DNA from: Amborella trichopoda | Lineage: Eukaryota > Streptophyta > Magnoliopsida > Amborellales > Amborellaceae | Reading direction: 5' to 3' | Assembly (NCBI RefSeq): GCF_000471905.2 | Contig: NW_006499364.1 | Span: 7,346,028-7,410,027, forward strand | DNA length: 64,000 bases | In this document: one piece after another, positions 30,516-41,960 of the stretch | How the letters are laid out: each line of letters opens with the position of its first letter | Position numbering within the stretch: position 1 is the stretch's first letter | Translations under genes and position numbers: made by a program | The notes under the pieces: model-generated | What the model was told of the DNA's origin: nothing | Database searches by the model: none | The model's input: the letters and a program-made list of their open reading frames with translations, nothing else

Positions 30516-32081
30516 GATTTGATTGTTGCCGTACTTGTCAGCGCCGCCCACGGTCAGCCACTATGATTTCCACCTACCCGGTCAGCCATAGTGAATCCCA
30601 CTTACCTTGGGTACTTAAATCCCTCTCCCCTTCTTTTTCACTGTTATTTCTCTCTCTTGCTCTCATAATCTCTCTCTCTAGAACCAAAGAATGAGTTAAT
30701 TGCTGCACTTAGAGAAAGCCATTGCTTGGAGCTTAAGGTGGCCTACGAGTGGGAGGTTTGAAGGCACCGTGAACATCAGGTAAGTAGGTTTAATATCTAC
30801 GCATCACTTAATTTGGTAGTGATCAAATTTAAGTAATAAAGATAAGTAAAATGATAGAATGAAGGATATGGGTGTGGTTGAGTTAAAATGAGTTTAAATA
30901 ATTGATTGAGTGTGGCAAATAAACTTGTTAGTTTGGAGTAGCTCACTTACAAGACTAGTTTAACATGATTTGCATTAAATTTGATCTTGGCTTGTGAGAT
31001 GTCATGGGTTATTTAAAGCATGCCAAAACTTGCAAAAGGAATTTTCAGGAACTGTGAGGGTTTTTGTATTGAACTTTCCAGTGGCCAAATGATGTCCAAA
31101 TAGGCTCAAATCAGTCTTGAATGAAAGATCTATTTTTCTACTAAATTTTTATTTTTACACTATGTTAACATTTTGTATGGGTTAAGATATATGGCCAAAA
31201 ATGTGACAGCATATTACTATTCACAGTTGTAGGAAATTCCAGCAACTATTACTCACTTTTAGTCGAGCTCTTGGCCTATCAAATAATGTCCAAATGCCTT
31301 CAAAATACCACTATTATAAAGATCTATGAGTAAAATTAAAGTTGTATGTTCAAATCATTTTGAAACTCCCCTTAGATTGGGAGTTATACCCACGATAAGA
31401 AGGGTACGTCACTGTTACTCGCCATAGAAAATCTCAGTTCTGTGCTCGCCTTGGAAATAAATTGTTTTGTGCCCAAACTCTGCTCAAATGTGTTCAAATA
31501 ACATTTATATGAACCATAAGTGAGTCTATTTCAAAATTACGTTTGAACCGTACTAAAACTCTCCATGGTTTGAGAATGGCTTCCTTTGTCATGAGGATGT
31601 CGTGATTATTGATGTGATGAAATTGTGGACTCTTCTACGAAACTATTCACTGATCAATTCAAGTGACAAGTGTTATGAGTGATAATTGATAAGTATAAAT
31701 GTTATGTGATAGTTTTTATGTGTTGAATGCTGCATGTTAAGTGCCATGGTGTTATGTGAAGAATGCTATGTGACCATGTGATAAGTGCTAGTCGATAAGT
31801 GCAAATGCCATGTGATAGCTCTACGATAAATGTTACATGATAAATGCCATCGTGCTAATGTGATAAAGTGTTATGAATGTTAATTTGATAAGTGTAAGTG
31901 CCATGTGATAGCCCTCTTATGATGGATATTTCATGCTAAGTGGCATAGTGTACATGACAGCTGTATATTTCTGAACAAGACTCAGACTTTGCACAATGAG
32001 ACTGAAATTATCTGTCATAAGGCACTGACTAAGTATGAGTAAATTTAATGCTTGAACCTGTTACGATACTGTGATGATTAC

Positions 32082-32112
32082 CACTACGTAATGGGACACC
32101 CATTGGTAGTGG
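32082..32112. other. Conserved LTR palindrome (solo LTR)
   Basis: The sequence ctacgtaatgggacacccat plus tggtagtgg forms the best stem of all copies: cactac, aatggg, loop, cccatt, gtagtg. Confidence 0.85.
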
Positions 32113-33113
32113 GTACTGTTATGCTGAGAAAAGTGATGTCGGCAATTTTCCCTAACTCTCAGAATGATAGGATGAAGTTAAGTGAAAGTAAAATGGGAGG
32201 GTCGCCCACCCCCCTCTCCCATCCCGAAATTCATGTGATGAGACTAATAAGTGATGCCTTGTAAGATAAGTGCCTATCGAAAACCCCAAAGCGCGCTGGA
32301 GACCGTGTGTGTGAGTATGAGGGCATTACGAAGTGGATTTCCCCACTTGTCATTTTCCTCCCTCTTGAGGGATGGTAGAAGTTGTAAGCAATGGGATTGG
32401 CTTAGCTTGATGGATAGGGTTTATACTTCGAGAGTAGGTGAACTAAGGAGTGAGTGGATGATGCTTGAATAATGAATGTGAATTATGATGATTGTAATGA
32501 TTGAAAGATAACCATGACTTTTTAATATGACACCAGTAATGGATGCATTGATGTGATTTCTGATTTATATGACGTTTGCACTGTGATTTCTTATAATTTA
32601 AAGAACTGTTCATGACGCATAGATAGACTCAATAATGATGCATAGCATCTGGATCTACTTACTGGGTTTTATAGCTCATTCCACTGTATATCCCCTCCTT
32701 GTAGACTGATAGCGACAGGCTAAGGGTCAGAAGTACGAGATTGCAGTTGGGAGTCGAAGCCATATTCCTTTAAGAAGGAACCCAGATCTTGTATGTAGAT
32801 GGGCAGTGTAGCCCTGAACTTTGTTATTTTGGGACTATGTAATATTAGGCCCTGATGCCTCGAACTCAAGTGTAATATATTGAAGGAAATTTATTCAGTA
32901 CATGTTCTGTGGTGTATGGAATTTTCCTAATTTAATATTCATCTGCACTTTAGAATGATTGATTTAGTTCTTTTCCATGGTTTTCTTTGATCACCGATAC
33001 AAGGTGTTGAGTCCACTCCGTCCTGAGTGACATACGCTACCTTGGGATCATGGATCCGCACTCGATCACCCTTCGACGCTAACGGAAGGGTGACTGAGGG
33101 AGAGGTCGTTACA

Positions 33114-33839
33114 CAAATGGATCGTCTGTGTCACTTGCACAGGTGGCACATTAGCCGCCCCTCACAGCACTCATCTGGCTACCGGCAAGTTACTTGCAGG
33201 TTGTCTTGGTTGGGGTACCCAAAAGGGTCACCTGCCCCCTCTTCTGCAATTGTCAGTTCGTCTACCGTTCCTTTTGTGTGTCACCGTACGACCACTCCCC
33301 TAATTTTGCATCACTCCAAACCCCCATTTCTAGAGGTTTGACACAAAGAGGAGGATTCTCACCCACTCACTAGGACTAGTAGTTCGTTCGCAAGGTTCGG
33401 GTCTCGGGGCAGCCCTAAAGCTATCCCAGTCCACCACCACGAGCTGGGTCTCTTTGAGCCTTGTCCCACACACAAGTGGATTCTGAGTGTCAATCCTCCA
33501 GGCATGTTGTATCTTTGTCGCTCTGCTCCAGACAGTTCAAAAGCCATGTCCCAACGAGCAAACGACCAATGGCTTAGCCAAGGTCCACTAGAGCACATAT
33601 CTGTTCACCGCATGAATGGTGACTACCAAGTTGTCCTATCATGCACACTTCACAACAAGGCCGGCATTGCCAAACCCATATCCTTTGTCCCTTCTCAAGG
33701 GAATCCTAGCACCGCCCCGAATAGACCTTTGTACTGTGCACACATGCATGGATCTAGGGCCTCCCCTTGTTTTGAAGGCATTCATGAAAGAGTGTTGGAA
33801 GAACAGCTCTCCTTTGCTCGAAGGAAGTAATACCTGACC
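33114..33839 (+). other. Element F leader, second part
   Basis: GC-richer sequence that continues the Tat leader after the solo LTR. Overlapping ORFs in two frames and on both strands give no consistent protein, so it is read as untranslated leader. Confidence 0.5.
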
Positions 33840-35449
33840 ATGAAGAAGGGAAATCATGGTCAAGTCTGGAAATGGGGACGGGAGATCAAGATATTAAAAG
33901 CCGAGCTCAAGGGCAAAGAAATGGATAGTATTGATGATTTCCCTTCCAAAGATGTGAGCCCTTTCCCTCCTCTCATTCCCCTTAATGCGAATGATGCTGG
34001 AAAAGCATGGCATGAGGTGAACACCAGAAAGATTGCTCGGGGCATGATGAAGCTGGTTATCTATGAAGATCCAAGCTTGACTCTGGGCAAAGGCGAGCCT
34101 CCAGACGGGGCAAAGAGCTGGTCTGACCCCAGCGATCCCATCAATCCTAAGCCAGTTGAGCCATCACCCGAACTCATTTCTCTTTGAGGCACCGAGAGCA
34201 ATGGAATCTTTAAGCAGACTAAGCTCGAGGCAGCTCATGGGCCCGAACCAGTTTCCCCTAGACTCCTATTGAGCCGAAAGGCACCGCTGTGGGGCAGTCC
34301 CTATGCCTCAAGTGTGATGAAAGTCAAACCCACCAAGGGCGTTGCCCATAACAACTTGGTGGAGGAAAGTTCAAACTATGAAGGGACTGGTCTTCTTGTC
34401 ATGATTCAAGAGAATAATTCACCAGCTCCTCCCAAAGTCTGCCTTGACATCCCAACTCCCCAGGATGAAACTGTAAAGAGAACCAGTATTGTTGAGTTGC
34501 TTCAAAGAGCTGAAAAGCTCATTGTTGAAATCGATCTCATAAACAAGAATGGACTTCGCCGTCATTCACCCTCTCCCTACCTTCATCAGAATTTGTCCTA
34601 GAATCTCGGAGAAGTGATGGACTCCTGTCCCTTTTGGATGGTTATAATGATGTGGCCTCCCTCACCCTCTCTCATCTAGATATTTTTTCCTTTGATGAGA
34701 ATTCGTCACTCTCATTCGAGGAAAGCTACTCCCCAGTACTAGATGGGATGAGCTGCACTTCCCCTACTAGCAGCCACACTGAAATGGCTCCTCCATCCTC
34801 TGAAGGCACCATGCTCTGAAGGCACCATGATTCCCCATGTCATGCATGTTGCATGTGCGCTCTTGAAGATGATAGTACGACTTCGTCCTATGAGGGTTTT
34901 ACATTCTCGTTTGGTGATGAAGAGCCCGGTTATGATAGTGCGACCTTCCACATTATTATTCACCTAATGACTCCTACCTCTGATGAGAGCTCATCACTCT
35001 CATTCGAGGAAAATCATTCCCTAATATAGGATGAGATGGGCAGCATTCCCTTTGCTGACCACCTCAATGAAATGGTGCCTCTAGCTCCTGAAGATGCCAT
35101 GATTCTTTATGAGGGTGACTACATATGGGCTTCATGTCTTAAGGTGTCATGGCTCCCTATAAGGATGATTGCATGCTCTTTTGGTATCTCGAAGAATGCT
35201 CCCTCAATGATGATGATGTGACCTCATCATCTTACGAGAGTTTCACATTCCTTGGAAAATGAGGTAGGCCTGAGGGAAGGTTCAATGACCCTCACCAATA
35301 ATGTTGTTGAAGCAGCTGTAGTCGAATCCAGGATTGTAAGCTCTAAGGCATGTAATGGGAAAATAGAAGAAGAGCCCTCAAATATGGCAGCTGTTGAAGC
35401 TATAGTGATCGATGAAGTACTAAAGTCCTATGGAGACGAGATTGCGTAA
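33840..35449 (+). pseudogene. Unknown ORF upstream of gag in Tat element F
   Basis: From 33840 a 115-codon frame (MKKGNHGQVWKWGREIKILK...) ends at a TGA, followed in related frames by 34269-34601, 34634-34819, 35036-35221 and 35252-35449. Hydrophilic, acidic and Ser-rich. Two segments repeat: SSLSFEESYSPVLDGM (about 34710) and SSLSFEENHSLI.DEMG (about 35000), each followed by a Glu/Met-Pro-rich tail, so part of it is duplicated. I do not recognise a domain. Ogre-type Tat elements are known to have an extra ORF before gag; by position this could be one, but that is inference. Confidence 0.5.
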
Positions 35450-35599
35450 CTCAATGCCACATTAAGGCGATTACAAGCCAAGATGAGGTCAAAAAATGCA
35501 TGATGGAAACTTTGCGCTTAGAGGTATTGGTGTCTCGTACCCCCTCGAGGCAGTGAGCCCTCTTTACCGTCTCTCAAGCACCTCGCCTGGTCATTGAAA

Positions 35600-36632
35600 C
35601 AACACCATCAAAAGAAGGGCCACTCCCACCCTCGCCTCCCTCATTGTCAGTCTCTTCTCCACTGACTCAGTTTGGGAATGGAGAACTAATAGAGGGCATG
35701 GTAGCCGAAGCATTGAAAAAGTACAATATCCCAGTGATGGAAGAGCTGAATAGCTATCAAAAGCCTTACCCAGCCTATGTTGACCAAACTCCATTCCCAC
35801 CGGGTTACCAAAGACTCGACTTCCCCAAGTGGCTCGTCGCAATAGCATATAACCCACATCATTACAGCCTGTGGCAATACGGCAAACAATGAGCATCTAT
35901 TACTTGGCAATTCGTGGGAACCCTTACAGGAGCTGCATTTAAATTGTATGCATTGTTACCACCAGGGTTAATATCATCATGGGTACAAATGGAAGAAGGG
36001 TTCCTCAAGCGCTTCTGTGACATAGAAATAAAAGTGCAACTCTTTGAACTCCTTGAAGTGAAATAGAAGCCACACGAGCCGGTGATCGAATACATCGAGA
36101 GGTGTCACACTCTGGCCATCAATTTGGCCAAACCAATAAGTGAGCCTTAAGAGATGGAGTATTGCATAACGGGATGCACCCAAAACTTGCCTGTTATGTC
36201 ACATCATCATGGCCGACTACATTCACCAAGATGGTCAACAAGGCAGTACAAATCGAAGGCGTGCTCAAGCACCATGAAAGTACATCTAGGCCCTTTGCAT
36301 CGGTTAAGGATGATGATCAGTCATCAGCTGCCATGGCAAGTATCATGCACTCCTCAAGTCAAAGTCGACACAAGAGTTATTCCTTCGATAAGAGCATGGT
36401 CCCCAAATTTCTTGAACCCTCCTATTAGAGGGGATGATCGAGCTCCCCGTGTCAAAAAGATTGGGAAAGTCGGAAGGAAAAACAAGCCTAATTACTACCA
36501 ATATCATAGAAGTCTTGGTCACAAGACTAAGGAGTGCCGTGCTACCAAAGACATCATCCAAAACTTCATAAACAAGGGAAAATTGAACTTGGGGCCTGAT
36601 TCCATGCGTGATCCAGGGCCACAGATGGTCTA
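35600..36632 (+). pseudogene. Tat-lineage gag (element F), broken
   Basis: The Retrotrans_gag region reads KPYPAYVDQTPFPPGYQ, then GTLTGAAFKLYALLPPG and FLKRFCDIEIKVQLFELLE, with stops at about 35890, 36065 and 36150. In another frame MHPKLACYV and TFTKMVNKAVQIEGVLKHHE continue it. The knuckle region (36490-36540) reads NYYQYHRSLGHKTKEC: in Tat elements this is a C-x2-H-x4-H-x4-C finger, and the first Cys is Tyr here (G-to-A). No PR or RT follows; tandem repeats begin instead. Confidence 0.82.
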
Positions 36633-36639
36633 ACCTATA

Positions 36640-36905
36640 CGATCTTAAACTATAGCACACGTCCTAGTGGAATGACATTAAACTGCACAACATACGGTCT
36701 CAGAGGCAAGACTTTAAACATGCCCTTTGGTCTTGGTGTATGACCATTAAACACACTACCCTTACGGTCTTGGAGGTAAGACCTTAAACATGCCCTACGG
36801 ACTCGGAGGTAAGACCTTAAACATGCCCCCAAGTCTGGCTAACGACCTTAAGACACGCAAATCAATGGTCATGGTGGGATGACCTTAAACACACCTCCAC
36901 AAAAA
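36640..36905. repeat. Tandem repeat, 33-50-bp unit
   Basis: The phrase ggaggtaagaccttaaacat plus gccc recurs about six times with variants (tgaccattaaacaca). A similar phrase occurs near 63190-63255 in element H, which suggests these repeats belong to the 3' non-coding part of the Tat family. Confidence 0.75.
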
Positions 36906-37379
36906 AGGGTGAGGAGATGAACATGACAAAAACCCGCAAGGGCATCATGAGTTAAAATGTATAAAAAAGAAAAAAAAAAAAAAAAAGAAAAGGCCAAGGA
37001 GGAAAAATAAAAATGACGGTCATGGTGTGCATCCCAAAGGCCATCATGGGCAAAATATGTAAAAAAAAACGAAAAAAGAAAAAGAAAAAAAGAGAGATGA
37101 CATAGTGAAAACCCTTAAGGGCACAATGGGCAAGATTGTCGAAATAAAGGGGGTGTGATTAAAACCCTCCGAGGCACTCAATCTCAAATGACGGGCAAGA
37201 CGTTAAACTGTGCAATGTACAGTCCAATCCCATGACTAAAAATTGCTTCATGTTCTCACATATCTACACGGGGTTACCGCATGATACCTTCTTACACATC
37301 CCTTACCACATTCTTCTTCACAATCTCCTGGTGAAAGGACACCACCCCTCCGAGGTGTCCTCCCTAATCAAGTGTTCCT
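36906..37379. other. A-rich spacer
   Basis: Two A-rich runs (about 36960-37000 and 37060-37095) with interspersed aaaacccgcaagggcatcat / aaaacccttaagggcacaat repeats. No coding signal. Confidence 0.6.
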
Positions 37380-38075
37380 CAGTTGCGACTATGAGGCTTC
37401 GAAGCAGAGCATGCACTTCAAAGCGTGCACCCGCCTCTACAAAGTCATATCATAAACACGTGTACCACAGTTCTGGCTGTGAGCCTTCAAAGCAGAGCAT
37501 GCGACCACCTCATCAACAAAGAGGTGTACCATAGTTCTAACTGTAAGATTCCAAAGCATGCGACTGCCTCTACAAAGCAATATCCCAAATAGGTGTAATA
37601 CAGTTCCGACTGTGAGGCTTCAAAGCAGAGCACACACTTCAAAGCATGCGCCCGCCTCTACAAAGCCAAATCACAAAGAGGTGTACCGCAGTTCCGACTG
37701 TGAGGTTTTGAAGCAAAGCATGCAACTATCAAGGCATGCAACTGCCTTTAGAATGCCATATTACAAAGAGGTATACCATAGTTTCGATTGTGAGGCTTCA
37801 AAGCATAGCATGCAAGGCATGTGCCCACCTCTACAAAGCCATATCACAAAGAGGTATACCACAGTTCCGACAGTGAAGCTTAGAAGCATAGCATGCACTT
37901 CAAAGCATGCGCCTACCTTTACAAAGCCATATCATAAAGAAGTGTACCATAATTTTGACTGTGAGGCTTTAAAGCAAAGCATGTAAGGCATTCACCGGCC
38001 TCTACAAAGCCATATCACAAAGAGGTGTACTGCAGTTTCGACTGTGAGGATTTGAAGTAGAACATGCACTTTAAA
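37380..38075. repeat. Satellite-like array, about 83-90-bp monomer, nine copies
   Basis: Each monomer starts gttccgactgtgaggcttca, has agcatgc..caaagcatgcgc in the middle, and ends cctctacaaagccatatcac plus aaagaggtgtaccaca. Starts are near 37380, 37470, 37533, 37604, 37692, 37781, 37864, 37951 and 38035; two copies are shortened. The 142-residue ORF at 37558-37986 only reflects the repeat. Plausibly amplified from a Tat 3' untranslated region. Confidence 0.92.
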
Positions 38076-38689
38076 GCTGTTTACAATGCAAAATCAGAGA
38101 GATCTTTAAAGGAAGGTCCCTTGGATCTGAAAAGCACAAACTGATTTTTAAGAAAAGTGATAGAGATAGTGGGGACAATCGAATTCTGATATGTGGTCAG
38201 ATCTACTAAAAAATAAGCAGATCCGCTCTCAAATCAATGGCAGAGCCAGCATCAATCCAAAAAGCACGAAAACATAAAGTAAATATAAAATCCTAGATTT
38301 AAAAAAAAATTAAAAAATAAAGATAAAAAGAATGAGAAAAATACCTGGCCAGGCCAGTTGGCCCGGTAAACCCGATGCTTCAAGGCCTCGCCCGTATTAG
38401 GACCGACTGAGTTTATGTCATGCATTCTCTTTTGTCTCTCTTCAGGTTTTGACCAAGCCTTGGGTTTGATTTTTTTGATCTAAGGGTGGCATAAAGCTAG
38501 GGTTTTCTTAGGTCTAGGGTTTGCTAACCGACCTTTCTCAGTCTGGGCTCTCTATCTTTCTCTCTAGATTTCACAGCCTCTCTCACGTCTCACCTTTCCC
38601 TTGGCCTACGCGTCCCACCTTTTTAAGAGGTGTCCCTAGTCTCCCATGTCCCACCTCCTTCTCGAAAAAAAGATGTTAGTTTTATTTTT
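38076..38689. other. Unassigned, LTR-like segment
   Basis: Contains an A-rich patch, a GC patch (cctggccaggccagttggcc) and ctttcccttggcctacgcgt followed by a TTTTTAAGAGG TATA-like stretch. It could be LTR sequence of F or G, but no second copy is present to prove it. Confidence 0.4.
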
Positions 38690-38871
38690 GTTAAAGACCT
38701 AATAGGGATGTAGAATAGATAACTACTAAAACATGGGGATTTGCTAAGTGTGGAATGGATAACTACTAAAAGCTTGGGATTTACTAGGTTTAGAATGGAT
38801 AACTATTAAAAGCTAAGGATTTGCTAATTGTCGAATGGATAACTACTAAAACTAGAAGATTTGCTAGGTGT
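38690..38871. repeat. Minisatellite, about 40-bp unit, four copies
   Basis: The unit aatggataactactaaaagc plus ttgggatttgctaggtgtgg repeats four times. It ends directly at the truncated integrase of element G. Confidence 0.88.
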
Positions 38872-39349
38872 GGATCATAGTATGGGACCATGGATTGTGT
38901 AACTTTGTCAGTACTTGGTCGATTTCTGACTGATCGAGACACCGTAGAATGATGCCATCAAGGGATTTCTTTAACAGGAGATGACGTCTTACTAAGAATC
39001 TCATAGAAAACATTCGAAGGGCTTCTTTATCCTTTTTGGTAGCTCCTTCAGAGTATAAGCCATCTTTCAACAGCGACAGAACATCATGGAGCCGTGGTTT
39101 TGCCTTAACTAGCGCATCTAAAGCCACGAGAGACACTTCCCCATCATCTTCATTTTCTTGCTCTATTTCTTCTTCGATCCTTTGTGGGGAAGAATCATGT
39201 TTGTTCTTGATGTAGAATGGCAGCGTGGTGATTTCTGAAGGAATATCAACCATTGAAGCAAGGGTCACAAGGGTGTTCACGAACCGATTATTTTCCCTAG
39301 TTACATGCTGAAAGGTGATTTTCTTGAAATATGGGATCATCGTTTCCAC
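38872..39349 (-). pseudogene. G: post-RNase-H region and integrase N-terminal stub
   Basis: Starts KKITFQHVTRENNRFVNTLV and TLASM, the normal end of the Tat second RNase H region. After an acidic linker (EEEIEQENEDDGE) it reads DGIILRCLDQSEIDQVLTKL followed by H...H, the start of the integrase zinc finger. It stops there; the catalytic core is absent. Confidence 0.82.
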
Positions 39350-39439
39350 CTTTTCTTGATAGGGTTTGAGCTGTTCTTATTTTACCTTCCAAATCCCTTG
39401 AACTTGATTTATGACGAGTAAAGAGTTACCAATCACTTG

Positions 39440-39760
39440 TATTTGCTAAATTTTTATTCCCATGGCATTCTCGAGCCCGGCTATCAAGGCTTCATATTCA
39501 GCAATGTTATTGGTACATGGGAAATTCAATCTGATGGCTGTTGGCATTAAAATCTTCTCGGTTGAGCATAGTATGACTCCTATACCTGACTCGTATTCAT
39601 TCCTTGCACCATCGAAGTATAGCTCCCAAATTGAGTCCTCAATTGTGAAGAGGTTCTCATCAAGGAGATCCGTGTTAACGGGAGTGTTATCTGACAGTGC
39701 GTGTTCAGCTAAGTGGTCAGCAATGGCTTGTCCTTTGACCAATTTTTTAGTAATATATTC
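39440..39760 (-). pseudogene. G: second RNase H (aRH) of the Tat lineage
   Basis: The segment WELYFDGARNEYESGIGVIL contains the first catalytic Asp in the form typical of the additional, archaeal-type RNase H. NNIAEYEALIAGLENAMG carries the Glu. It is preceded by VKGQAIADHLAEH, the usual link from the first RNase H. A frame break near 39440 separates it from the following region. Confidence 0.9.
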
Positions 39761-40620
39761 GATATCAAATTCGCTTAATAGAATTCTTCACTTTGCCAAA
39801 CGTCCTTTAAGGACTGATCTCTCCAATAGGTACTCAAGTGGGTTTATTTTTAAAATGAGCTTGACTGAATGAGATAAAACGTAGTGTCTTAATTTTTGCA
39901 TAGACCACACAAGTGTCACGCAATGCTTCTCCACATCCGTGTATCTTGTCAGATAGTAGACCATGGTTTTGCTGATGTAGTATATTGTTTATTCTTTTCC
40001 ATGGTCATCGTGTTGTCCTAACATTGCCCCCATGGTTTTGTCTTTCACATATATGTATAGGAATAGGGGTTTGTCTGGACTAGGAGGACTAAGGGTGGGA
40101 GGTTTGGTGAGGTATTCCTTGAATTCGTCGAATGCCTCTTGGCATCTATATTTGGTAATGGAAAATTGTCCTTTGAACATGCCTTGTTGAGGTCTCTGTA
40201 GTCGACACACAATCAGATCCTCCCGTCTTTCTTAGGTACGACCACTATGTTGGCCAACCATTCTGAGTAATCGACGGGGGTAATGAACTTCACCTTGAGC
40301 AGTTTATCGATTTCTTCCTTAATTTTGAGCTCAAGGTGGGTCTTTTGACATTGGAGTTTCTGCGTTACAGGCTTTGCCCCTTCGTTGAATATTAGGTGAT
40401 GTTGCATCAATGTGGGATCTAACCCTGACATATCATCGTATGTCCAGGCGACGACATCGCGATATTCCTTGAGAAAGGAAATCATATTTTCTCACTCGTC
40501 AGGAGATAGGGAGGTTCCAATCATGGTTAACCTTGGATCCTTCACAGTTCCTAGGTTTACGTCGATCGTCTCTTCGATGATAGTCATTGGGTCACCAACA
40601 AACCTCACATTGAATTGCTC
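39761..40620 (-). pseudogene. G: reverse transcriptase lacking its catalytic core, plus first RNase H
   Basis: RT begins VNLGTVKDP (40600), a stop, then FLKEYRDVVAWTYDDMSGLD and YSEWLANIVVVPKKDGRI. After LCVDYRDLNKAC and NFPLPNID the sequence jumps to CQEAFDEFKEYLTKPP, which belongs to the RT thumb / RNase H entry. The palm with its aspartates is deleted; the join is near 40150. RNase H continues FLYIYVKDKTMGAMLGQHDD and HCVTLVWSMQKLRHYVLSH down to 39770. Confidence 0.9.
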
Positions 40621-41280
40621 AACATTGGAAGTGAGTTCTTCAAGTTGAGAGATTTCTTTAGACTCTTAGCTCTCTTGATGTTCGTCTTGGTCATCTAAAT
40701 CGTTGTCTTGGGTATTGTGCACCATTATCAAGCTATCTTGAGTGTTTACCGTTTTTGAAAATTCTTTTTCATAATAATCAATTATCATGTTTTGAAATTT
40801 CAACGGTTTTTGAAATAACGAAAGAGGTGTCCCATATGGGACTCGCAAGATAAATGTTGGGGACTAGATGCGCAGGGTGATTAGATGGCCACCCTGCGCC
40901 TATCCGTTTTTTAGCACCGAGACTTGAAGGTGCCATTGTTATGCTTCAAGAGATTCTCGAGATAGGGGAGTGATAGACCAATTCCATTCCTAGGTTTGTA
41001 TCAGGTGGATGAGCACGTCCAGCTGTGTTAGAATTGTGCATTCCTTCAAATTCAAGTCAACAAAAAGGTCTTCAATTCCCAATTCTTGTGTGTGCTGAGA
41101 TGTGGAAGAAGAATTATTCCTCGTTGGGGATTCAAGGTTCACCTTAGGACATTTTGAAGGATGTTCATCGAGAGGATCGAGGCTTTTAATGCCTTTAGAT
41201 ACAATGCTTGGATGACATGAAGGCTTTATCTGGTTTTGAAATAAGGTGAGTGAACACCCGAGACCTCATCGATCCCCATT
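40621..41280 (-). pseudogene. G: PR-RT linker
   Basis: Low-complexity acidic sequence (MVHNTQDNDLDDQDEHQES) with frame breaks. It connects the PR/G-patch region to RT and has no recognisable domain. Confidence 0.55.
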
Positions 41281-41960
41281 TTATGTTTTGTCTTGGAGTG
41301 ATTCAGGAATTGGCTCCATTACGCCTTGCCCTTGACTCCCCAAGCCTTGGCCTGGTTGGAAGCCTTGAGAGAAGAGCATTTGCCAAGTTTCGAGGAATCT
41401 GAAACCGTATCGATGTTGACATTGGATGATATCATCCATCGATGCAGAAGTTTGCAAAATTTGAGGAACTGGGTCATCGGCCTCTAGGCGTAAGGTGGCA
41501 CAATCGGCGTGCTCGAAGGAAGCGAGTGGGATTTCTCCAAGCTTGACCCCTACAGCTAGCTTCCCTTTATGTAAACTAGGATTGAGAAAAGCAGGGGGTT
41601 CAATACATACCTTCGCGATGCTATTTTTAGTTGAAAATTTGAGGCATTGATGGAGCGTAGAGGCGACCACGAGGTTTTCATGTGGCCACTGTCTTCCTAG
41701 TAGCATGTTGAATGAAGGTTTTATCTCCAAGACATAAAAATTTATCACTTGGACGGTAGGGTCGATCTTGAGTGTGAGAGGCAGTATGCCTTTAGCTTGT
41801 CTCTTGGTCCTATCATATGCAACGGTAGTTAGTTGACATGGCTCGAAGTCATCTGGGATTTTGCCTATCTACTTCACTGTTTCCATAGGGCATATGTTTA
41901 AGGACGCCCCATTATCAACAAGCACTCTCCATATCACATATTCTTGAATAAAAACGGTGA
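41281..41960 (-). pseudogene. G: aspartic protease and G-patch-like segment
   Basis: The protease signature WRVLVDNGASLNICP (about 41915) has the catalytic D and the usual hydrophobic context. After a TAG near 41873 it continues GILPLTLKIDPTVQVINFYV and PSFNMLLGRQWPH, the end of the domain. The GFQPGQGLGSQGQGVMEP segment (about 41330) is the G-patch-like motif seen in Tat/Ogre-type polyproteins before RT. Confidence 0.88.

Larger units (their letters stand above)
30216..33113 (+). mobile_element. Tekay-type solo LTR, about 2.9 kb, with 5-bp target duplication
   Basis: Starts TGTATGGACCCC and ends ...gaggtcgttaca, the same ends as the Tekay LTRs elsewhere. The flanks are caaac on the left (30211-30215) and caaat on the right (33114-33118), a 5-bp duplication with one C/T difference. 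No internal region remains, as expected after recombination between two LTRs. The LTR has a short U3 repeat array and one palindrome. Tat leader sequence continues on both sides. The ORFs inside (30159-30377, 32052-32472 and others) are not genes. Confidence 0.9.

Noticed and set aside
37232..37986. ORFs of 100 and 142 residues
   Set aside because: Translation of the 88-bp tandem monomer.
37380..38075. CRISPR-like array
   Set aside because: Regular repeats, but no unique spacers: the whole monomer repeats, and the context is a plant transposon region.
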